Shown here: positions 58,401-64,000 of the stretch, one piece after another
Position numbering within the stretch: position 1 is the stretch's first letter
How the letters are laid out: each line of letters begins with the position of its first letter
NCBI GenBank assembly: GCA_905221605.1
Contig: CAJNDS010002543.1
Span: 1-64,000 of the forward strand
Length of the DNA stretch: 64,000 nt
Direction of reading: 5' to 3'
Source of the DNA: Symbiodinium natans
Taxonomy: Eukaryota > Sar > Dinophyceae > Suessiales > Symbiodiniaceae
Made by a program: the position numbers and the translations under genes
The notes under the pieces: generated by a model
The model's database searches: none
Told to the model about the DNA's origin: nothing
What the model saw: the letters and a program-made list of their open reading frames with translations, nothing else

Positions 58401-60769
58401 AAGACGACCGGCTCGCGGGATTCCGCGCCATCTGCATCCGCAGGAACAAGAATGCAGTCTTCTGCGTGCGCCTCCATCGGGCCGCGCCGGGCGGAAGAAG
58501 TACCCCCCGACTCCATCGACACTGGCTCCAAGGTGAGCCTGTGGCCCTTGACTTCCAACACGCGCCAGGGGCCGGTCAGACCCGGTTTCCAAGGCACACG
58601 CCCCGCCCCCTCTGAACGGGCCCTCGGAGCGTTCCAGACCACTCGGTCGCCTGGTTTAAGGTCCACAGTGCGCCTATGACGGTTTGCAAGTTTCGCCCGC
58701 GCTTCTGAAGACCGCGTCCAGTGCTCTCGGACCGCAGCAGCTAGCTCCGAGAACTGTTTGAACTGGCTCCGAGCCCAATCAGAGATGGGTTCAAACTGCA
58801 AGGCGTCTCGCAGGACGTCCTTTTCAAGTGGTAGAGCGAGCGACCAGCTCCGCTCTAGGTCCCTCGGGGTATACCCGTGGGGTCCCGGAGTGTTGTCTAT
58901 GACGTACTCCGCCACCACGAGCCAATCCGACCAAGCTTCGGAAAGGGAGGCGCCGACTTGTCTGACGACCGCCCCCAGCACCTTTTGAACTTCTTGGTGG
59001 ACTCGCTCGTTTGCGCCCAACTCACAAGGCCTCAAGGGCGCGCTAAACCGCCACTCGGTCCCAAGCATCGCGCTGAGTTCTGCCATGAGCGCGTTCTTGA
59101 ACTCTGGGCCCTCGGCAGACCTATGGGCCCCAAGGACTCCACAGTGGACTGAATTGTAGCAGGCGCGGCGCCAGGTCACCCCATTCGCGCCCGCAGCCCC
59201 GTTGGGAATTAGTGGGACGACGACGGTTTGACCCGTCCTGAGGGTCACCTCGCGCTCCAACAACCCGTCTCCGGATATCACCATCGGCGGCTCCGGCTTG
59301 CGAATCGAGCCCGCCAATGAGGGATCGCGCCGCTGGCCCTCGTACCACGCCGTACGAAGGGATCCCGTGACTCGGAACTCCGAAATGTTCGCCGCGTCCC
59401 TCGCCTCGACCGCAAGCTGTTCGCGACGATTTTCGTCCTCCCCCGCGGCCAGGCTCAAAGACGGAACACCGCCCTTAAACTCGACCTTGACCTTGGTTGA
59501 GGAATGGTCCCAAATGCACAGGATGGGGCTATGGCTGACGAGCTCTAGAACCACAGCAGGGCCCTTGGGCTCCTCACCCATAAACGCCAAAACTCTACCC
59601 TTCAGCTTGCACTCATTGGCATTCTTCCCGCGACTGATAGCGCCCGCGGTCCAATGCCCTTCTACGCCCTCATTGGACGCAGAGAATTGAGCAAGGACCC
59701 TTGACGCCTGCCGGGTAGAACTGCGGGGATCCGAGGCTTCTCCGGTTGCCCGCCAGCCAATGACCTGAGTAACCCTACCCACAAGGGCTATCAGCTTGCC
59801 GAAGGAGGGGTCTAAGGCAACCTCTTTGCCCTTAGACCTCCAGAGCACTTCGCACTGCTCATTCACGACATGTCTGTGGCCGTGCCAGTTCACCACTGAC
59901 GACCAATGCACGACGATGTCGCCCTGAACCGCATCCAGGGGCGAGCAGTTGTGCCCCGCCACCACAGCACCATCTTCTCTAACCACCCATGTGGTCCAGT
60001 AAGGCTTCACATCGCCCCACTTGGAAAGATCCTTGTGCTGGGAGCCGAGGCTGAGCTTCATGGAATGGCCCTTCTTCCATATCTTCCCACTCAGCATGCC
60101 ATATGCTGTGGGAACTGGAGCATCCTTGGGCGTAGTCCTGAACCCTACCGCCCATTGCTGGATGGTTGAGGACCTAACCCTAAACAAACCTCCCGTCCTA
60201 TCCAAAGTTGCAAGGACGGAGTTGACCTCTAGGCCCACCTCATGGGCCTCAAGGTCGCCCTCAAGCGGAGGTTCGAGCTCCTCCCGCTCGGCTATCTCTA
60301 CCGAGGTATCGACTGCCTCTTTCTCGATGCAGGCGGGGCAGCGAGAAAACAGGTAGGTCCGCTTGCCGCAGATGCATAGACCCTCATGGTCCCAGAGGGG
60401 TCGTGACGGTTCGTCCAGCATCCCTCTAATGCTGGCATCATCGATGGAACGAACCGCGTCCAGCCTCAAGGACCGCAGAACCTCCGCCCCCAATGCCTGC
60501 TTCCCTACGATCCCAAAACCTCGCAGGGGAGGCTCCGGAAAATCCTTCTTGAGTTCCGGACAAGCCTCGGCCACTTCCAAGTGGCCTTGCTGCGTGCGCC
60601 AAAGGCGTGGCCGCACCGCCCAGATAGCCTTGATGCCTGCCCAAGCCTCTCCTACAGCCCTAGCTTCTTTGCGCTGCAGGTTCCTTGCTTGGAGCGTGAG
60701 CTCAACAACCAAAGGCCACCTAAGGATGCGGTTCTGCATCATGCGCTTAATCGCTTTAAGGCTTTGCAA
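55370..60769 (-). CDS. retroelement polyprotein: integrase core, then reverse-transcriptase fingers/palm
   Basis: One open frame of 1,799 codons. Near residues 150-170 there is a small Cys cluster (CICGKRTYLFSRCPAC). Near 550-640 comes an integrase core (GAHRSAEGPEF, FSAPLRPCELGANERVHQEV, EYVIDNTPGPHGYTP), followed by a basic SH3-like strand (RTVDLKPGDRVVW). The usual Asp before GPEF is replaced, so integrase activity is doubtful. Residues about 1000-1250 resemble a Rossmann or methyltransferase-like fold (EVAWGDAVVSDAARRHGYRV), low confidence. Residues about 1340-1530 are reverse transcriptase: RLVVDYRRVNARIK, FVDAVSGFNQI, LTFGPINGPDDFNFVVD and WIAYVDDLTVRTG. No RNase H is visible. Past about 56050 the frame looks non-coding. 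It overlaps the upstream Gag frame by 31 nt. Confidence 0.8.
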   Translation of the reverse strand: MQSLKAIKRMMQNRILRWPLVVELTLQARNLQRKEARAVGEAWAGIKAIWAVRPRLWRTQQGHLEVAEACPELKKDFPEPPLRGFGIVGKQALGAEVLRSLRLDAVRSIDDASIRGMLDEPSRPLWDHEGLCICGKRTYLFSRCPACIEKEAVDTSVEIAEREELEPPLEGDLEAHEVGLEVNSVLATLDRTGGLFRVRSSTIQQWAVGFRTTPKDAPVPTAYGMLSGKIWKKGHSMKLSLGSQHKDLSKWGDVKPYWTTWVVREDGAVVAGHNCSPLDAVQGDIVVHWSSVVNWHGHRHVVNEQCEVLWRSKGKEVALDPSFGKLIALVGRVTQVIGWRATGEASDPRSSTRQASRVLAQFSASNEGVEGHWTAGAISRGKNANECKLKGRVLAFMGEEPKGPAVVLELVSHSPILCIWDHSSTKVKVEFKGGVPSLSLAAGEDENRREQLAVEARDAANISEFRVTGSLRTAWYEGQRRDPSLAGSIRKPEPPMVISGDGLLEREVTLRTGQTVVVPLIPNGAAGANGVTWRRACYNSVHCGVLGAHRSAEGPEFKNALMAELSAMLGTEWRFSAPLRPCELGANERVHQEVQKVLGAVVRQVGASLSEAWSDWLVVAEYVIDNTPGPHGYTPRDLERSWSLALPLEKDVLRDALQFEPISDWARSQFKQFSELAAAVREHWTRSSEARAKLANRHRRTVDLKPGDRVVWNAPRARSEGAGRVPWKPGLTGPWRVLEVKGHRLTLEPVSMESGGTSSARRGPMEAHAEDCILVPADADGAESREPVVFEDNGTGGDDLSRPSLGQQVQGDAKQVEFTLTRRGRDFVLRLGDRIAYRGVGGGPKVCRLGRVTQVDAARAQVGVHRYLPDASGVRVKWRLAYIAEDGALTLSEGTRPAHEAVSVKEIISKIDLNRDGVLAAASARKLDKGAYSLQDRTLERASRAGTSVLSIREALADLLVAEPRALQPRASPESGAVESWFRQYFLGGVADVLEVAWGDAVVSDAARRHGYRVVPAFVQGKQAYGITWNLAAEEHLEAISGAVLRTEPKVLVIGLEGKNVPRAFLQLVVRCAQERTRAGAHVALRLQAQKGEWEPWRLEEWGALFGTLAGPRWPWAFVRADMCQFARAGGRSNLVESGALWLADFSLESVGLRCSRPDALGAVQHKHVERAQSDYNLIGAAFCASLQDLGLRGAEELCTAAVESFPATAGADSAAAAPQPSPVVPLPDVRSGEDLTPAERAELDKEVDKYAAEKEAFWRTKADAKDWDSVRADLEVYALAGEKVAEDPRRTEAYRDLVWSGLKIEPGPTRPRLTDADIAAVREVIRRKAAGFWVEDTTRTTVRKFAHDCIPTGPPVSSQPHSLRGESAQWVDDKLEEECKRGQLIRGSSAWGSAPFPTKEMPSYKRHRKRRLVVDYRRVNARIKRSTYYCRRGSDVLAAAVGSVWYTFVDAVSGFNQIRNTKRAREVLAIVARSGKYLPVGLTFGPINGPDDFNFVVDRAYAPGRGRRLKYTKEWIAYVDDLTVRTGRVIDGQFFTDAQAEGAVREACAKGAVAAPQSASSALEALGVRGAHNSKRANHDAARSDQNHPTRVLMLRMLGLFGCFCVQGGCFWGGPFPRSPVCGQKDFSSFVACSFVRLSRSQCLASRPRGSVQGRSRSRRSLKAQTLRKLPKPPPQRFKCVVEPRVGSPSPRSCLCTAPRCGSRPDRAGATNWSPGPSWSTTRPRCGPCPGRAGAATYHYCTPAPFSGPCPGRSRARQVSLAHRRSCKAAGLSAAMGGGGRRGARARPGPRAGRARPR
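55512..55680. repeat. GC-rich tandem repeat
   Basis: Three copies of a unit like GCGCGGCCAGGGCACGGCCC followed by GCAGCGGGG, at about 55512-55541, 55567-55599 and 55640-55677, spaced 55-73 bp. It lies between the reverse-transcriptase part and the Tpt1-like domain and could be part of a terminal or internal non-coding region of the retroelement. Confidence 0.6.
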
Positions 60770-63700
60770 CCCTCGGTGGCGGCTGAGCCCAGCCCGCCTT
60801 CAGGAAAGACGGCGCCTGGCTTCTGCCACTGCCCTAAAATCTTGGCTGCGTGCCCATACTCAACAGGCAGGTAGCCGCGCAACCAGTTTGCGCAACCCAA
60901 AAATTGCTGAATGTGAAGCTTCTCCCAGAGCGGGGGAAAGTCAATCACCGCCTGACAACGCTCTTCGTCAGGCGAACTCCCGTCCCGCCCAATGTTGTGT
61001 CCCAGCAACTTGCCTTTGGAGACACAAACTTCGGCCTTGCTGATTCCAAAGGAGAAGCCAAACAAGATTGACTTATCTAGGAAACCCTCTAAGGAAACGA
61101 GGTGGTCGAGGAGGTGCGGGCACGCTTTAGGGTGCCGGGCGCGCATATCTGCCGCGAGCTTCTCATAATAGTAGTCCGTTGGAGGCTCTTCGATCATCTT
61201 CTCGATGTCCCAGCTCTCCACGATATGATAGCTCGGGCAGCGCGCCGTATCGACCGCGTCTGCTGGGCGCACAGCATCACTTGCGCCTCTTCCAGCCGTG
61301 GCCGATCCCTCACGCCAGCCAGCCCAGCGTGGCCCCTTGCGCGTCCTAAAGACCGCGAGGCGTTCGGTGACGGGAACTTCATCGCTACACGCAACGCTTT
61401 CCGCCACACGCAAATCCCTCGTGTCCCAGAGACGCCACGCCTCACCTACGCGCTGAAGCAAGCACGTTTCGTAAGGCGCCTTCTCGACCGCCAGGGTCCC
61501 AAGGTCTTGCTGCGCAGGGCGCCTACCCCACACAGACGCGTAACCACCTGGCGCCTCCCACCAGCTGTCGACGCTTGGAAGGTGGTCCAAGCAAGAAAGC
61601 ACTCCAGGCTCCTCAACAGGGCGCCCAACTGGCCCGCTCCCGCCCCACACCGAAGCGAGAACAGTCACCGCAGCAAGGACCGATAGCACACCGATCCTGG
61701 CGCCGGTACGCAGCCGCCCAAAGGACCGCGCACACGAGGAACAACCTTGGAAGCTTCTTGCCGCGGCCCTGGACGCGGACCCGCAAGCAAAGCACGGGTC
61801 GTGGCCAACCGAGGCAACGGCGACCCCACAATCCGCACATGCCTGCGGAGACGGCTCCGACTCGAAAACCGTCTCAACCGCGCCACAACCACAGGCCGCA
61901 GTGCTTACGAGGCCGGAACGCACTTCCGCAACAACCTCGCCCGGCTGGAGAGAGTGATCGCACTCTTGGGCTGCGAGCAACACAAACCCCTTTCCCTCTC
62001 CTGTGGGCCAAAGGCCTGGTACGGCCTCGACCCCGCATTCCACCGGAAGCACTACCTCGGACAGGGATCCCTCTGCGGAGACTCCTTGCTCCCGCACGAC
62101 AGGCACCAGCACCCCGTCGCCTGGCGAGAGCTCGAGAGGCTCTTCCCCGTCGTAGCGGAGGAGCTCCCGGCTTCCGCCCCCAGGCTCGGTGCATGACGCG
62201 TCGTCCAGGCTCGACAACCGCGCTTCGAAGGCGTAGGCCCTGTCCTTCCGGGTCTTGCTGTGATCCTCGCACCTGGGCATCCTGATTCCCAGCGTGTCGA
62301 GGACGTGAAAGTCGGGACCCGGCCTGAAGCCCAGGCCCATCCTTCCGGCGCAGTCCAATGCTCTGCCGCCGAGGATCAGTCCGTGCCAATCGGACGTCCC
62401 CCTGGCTGCGATTTTGCATCGCACGAAAATTTCAGTGTTGGGGCGACAGTCGTCCGCCGTCCTGCCTTCCAGCAGCGTGACGCGCAAGACTGCTGCCCCC
62501 TTCAGAGGAACGGGGGCTACATATTCGGGGTGGACCCACTTCTCGAGTCTCACGACCGGGAAGCCGGGATCTTCGGTGCCGATCCCCAGCTCCGCAGCCC
62601 GGTTCATCATGCTCACCACGAGTTCCTCCGTCACGTGGTTTGCGCCAGCGCATCCGTCGAGCATGCACTCGACCTTACGGTCGAGCACCTGGACTACCGT
62701 TCTGTACTGGTAGCCTCCTGGCTCGTTGTCCGCCAGGTTCCACCAGTCCTTCGGCAGATCGTCCAGGGTGGCGAACTTGTCCCGCCCACCCTTGCTCAAC
62801 GGAAGCGCGTGCTGCTGCACCGCGGCGCGTCCTGCGGCTCCTGAGACGCCTGCCTGGACGCCTGAGCTGCCTATCTGGACGCTGAACGCGGCGAAGGGGT
62901 TGGACATGGAAGCCCCGGAGGGCGCGGCCCAGTTGGCAGGCAAGGCCGGCGTCCCTCCTGAGGTTGTCAGGTTGTGCACCATGTCGCAGCTGGCCCCCTT
63001 CTTGCACGACCCATTCTTGGAGAAAAAGGGGCAAACAGTGCCTGGTGGCTTTGCCGCGCCTTTGGCCGCAGCCTTAGGCTTAGCGCTGGCCTTTGCCTTG
63101 CCACCTCCCTTCCCTTTGCCCTTGCCTTTCGTCGTAGCAAAGGTTTGGTCACCCTTCTTGGCCGCGAGAGCTTTTCTGCGAAGCTCCTTGTCGTGGCTGA
63201 ACGGGCAGGCATCCCCTTTCGGGCAATTCCCGTGGTCGCGAAAGTGGAAGCAGATCTTCTTGTCCGCTCCTTTGCCAGCTCCCTTCGACGCAGCGGCAAA
63301 CGTCTGATCCGCGCCAGCCTTGGCCGCGGCAGCTGCTCCCTTAGCAGCAGCCTTAGCGGCGGCCTTGAGGCTCCGAATCTCCTTCTGAGCCTCGGCTAGC
63401 GCGACCGACGGGTCCGCGCTTGGAGAGCCGGTCGTGGAGTACACAGAGTGGGAAACAGCTCGGTGCGCTGCTTCCCTCTGTTCGTACTCCAAGACGACTT
63501 TGTGGCTCTCCTCCCAAGTCTGCGGCCCTCTCAGCCCGCCGTCCTTGGGATCGCCGGGCCACAACCGCTTGTCGTTACGTATCTCCTTTTGGAGATACGG
63601 GGGCATCTTGCGGAGGTACGAGAGATACAACTCTCGTGGGGTCTTCCCAAGACCCACCGCCTCAAGGTCCGCGATCGACGCCTCAAACAAAGGCTCGAAT

Positions 63701-64000
63701 TGGTGGCCTGTGAGCTTGCCCTTAGCGAGGGAGGCATGCTCACCATCCACGCGGACTTCTCTTTCCTCCCGCGATTCCCCGAACATCAAGTGCTTGTTCT
63801 TGATGCGGTCGTACACTGCCTGTGGGTCGGAGAGAACCTCTCCCGACTTCCACGCTGCGCGGTAGGCGTTCGTGTACGTCTTCATGCGCGAGCCGCGGCA
63901 GCGCCCGCGTAGCGCTAGCAGCTTCTCGCGCGCACTCATACCGCGACAGTTGTTGGCGAGCGCGCAGACGTCCTCGAACTCCTCGTAGAACAGGACAACG
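60739..64000 (-). CDS. retroelement Gag-protease frame with reverse-transcriptase thumb/connection, partial at the window edge
   Basis: The frame is still open at 64000, so the true start lies outside. Counting from the ATG at 63939: a helical Gag part (TNAYRAAWKSGEVL, LYLSYLRKMPPYLQKEI), then two CCCH fingers at 230-249 (CFHFRDHGNCPKGDACPFSH) and 303-322 (CPFFSKNGSCKKGASCDMVH), both C-x8-C-x5-C-x3-H. A retropepsin-like segment at about 425-560 follows (ECMLDGCAGANHVTEEL; unusual DGCAG in place of D[ST]GA). A Cys-rich linker leads to about 950-1020, a Ty3/gypsy-like thumb/connection (FGISKAEVCVSKGKLLGHNI, QAVIDFPPLWEKLHIQQFLG, CANWLRGYLP). The frame ends at 60739, 31 nt inside the next frame, allowing a -1 frameshift or reflecting a mutation. 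Confidence 0.8.
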   Translation of the reverse strand, partial: VVLFYEEFEDVCALANNCRGMSAREKLLALRGRCRGSRMKTYTNAYRAAWKSGEVLSDPQAVYDRIKNKHLMFGESREEREVRVDGEHASLAKGKLTGHQFEPLFEASIADLEAVGLGKTPRELYLSYLRKMPPYLQKEIRNDKRLWPGDPKDGGLRGPQTWEESHKVVLEYEQREAAHRAVSHSVYSTTGSPSADPSVALAEAQKEIRSLKAAAKAAAKGAAAAAKAGADQTFAAASKGAGKGADKKICFHFRDHGNCPKGDACPFSHDKELRRKALAAKKGDQTFATTKGKGKGKGGGKAKASAKPKAAAKGAAKPPGTVCPFFSKNGSCKKGASCDMVHNLTTSGGTPALPANWAAPSGASMSNPFAAFSVQIGSSGVQAGVSGAAGRAAVQQHALPLSKGGRDKFATLDDLPKDWWNLADNEPGGYQYRTVVQVLDRKVECMLDGCAGANHVTEELVVSMMNRAAELGIGTEDPGFPVVRLEKWVHPEYVAPVPLKGAAVLRVTLLEGRTADDCRPNTEIFVRCKIAARGTSDWHGLILGGRALDCAGRMGLGFRPGPDFHVLDTLGIRMPRCEDHSKTRKDRAYAFEARLSSLDDASCTEPGGGSRELLRYDGEEPLELSPGDGVLVPVVREQGVSAEGSLSEVVLPVECGVEAVPGLWPTGEGKGFVLLAAQECDHSLQPGEVVAEVRSGLVSTAACGCGAVETVFESEPSPQACADCGVAVASVGHDPCFACGSASRAAARSFQGCSSCARSFGRLRTGARIGVLSVLAAVTVLASVWGGSGPVGRPVEEPGVLSCLDHLPSVDSWWEAPGGYASVWGRRPAQQDLGTLAVEKAPYETCLLQRVGEAWRLWDTRDLRVAESVACSDEVPVTERLAVFRTRKGPRWAGWREGSATAGRGASDAVRPADAVDTARCPSYHIVESWDIEKMIEEPPTDYYYEKLAADMRARHPKACPHLLDHLVSLEGFLDKSILFGFSFGISKAEVCVSKGKLLGHNIGRDGSSPDEERCQAVIDFPPLWEKLHIQQFLGCANWLRGYLPVEYGHAAKILGQWQKPGAVFPEGGLGSAATEGCKALKRLSA

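Larger units (their letters stand above)
53281..64000 (-). mobile_element. LTR-type retroelement remnant (Ty3/gypsy-like RT) and its downstream accessory frames
   Basis: Gag, protease, integrase and reverse-transcriptase parts are all on the minus strand and close together. The reverse transcriptase motifs are Ty3/gypsy-like, but its order relative to integrase is not. No long terminal repeats were recognised within the window; the 5' side lies beyond 64000. Whether the Tpt1-like, C2H2 and RanBP2 frames belong to the element or to an adjacent host gene is open. Confidence 0.6.

Overview
The window reads as nuclear DNA of a dinoflagellate. The evidence is genes broken into many very short exons, AG acceptors paired with a mixture of GT, GC and GA donors, long introns filled with plant-type telomere repeats (TTTAGGG) in both orientations, and a probable relict of the dinoflagellate spliced leader just upstream of a start codon. 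The genus cannot be fixed from the sequence alone. No rRNA, tRNA or CRISPR array was seen.

Layout. 1-840 is AT-rich DNA unlike the rest, possibly organellar or a chimeric join. 2.1-13.8 kb carries minus-strand split genes: a SAM-dependent methyltransferase (ten consecutive exons joined in phase), a small secreted cysteine-rich protein, and a signal-peptide protein of unknown function. 17.3-29.84 kb is a phosphoglycerate kinase (PGK) gene, also minus strand; 21 exons were placed here by hand and only a tiny last exon is missing. 32.6-37.2 kb is a second PGK copy holding only the exons for the C-terminal half. Its exon boundaries match copy 1, but five of its eleven donor dinucleotides differ. 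Short palindromic MITE-like repeats and telomere-like arrays fill the introns.

38.5-64 kb is dominated by mobile DNA, nearly all minus strand. From 64 kb downwards there is a Gag with two CCCH zinc fingers, a protease-like segment, the thumb/connection part of a Ty3/gypsy-like reverse transcriptase, an integrase core, and then the fingers/palm (YVDD) part of a reverse transcriptase, in that unusual order. Below this lies a Tpt1/KptA-like RNA 2'-phosphotransferase domain, a C2H2 finger and two RanBP2-type fingers. That coding sequence is interrupted at 52334 and resumes at 40168 as a membrane/SWIM-finger/phospholipase-D-like protein.

The interruption is a 12,166-bp element (40169-52334) with near-perfect inverted ends and a possible 2-bp TT target duplication. 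Removing it on paper rejoins the two flanking reading frames in frame. The element carries a transposase-like gene and at least four other genes, with GC-AG introns, and a short TCACAWGTAAA-type motif scattered through it. The most unusual features are the Tpt1-RanBP2-SWIM-PLD reading frame beside a retroelement, the multigene terminal-inverted-repeat element inside it, and the splice-donor turnover between the two PGK copies.
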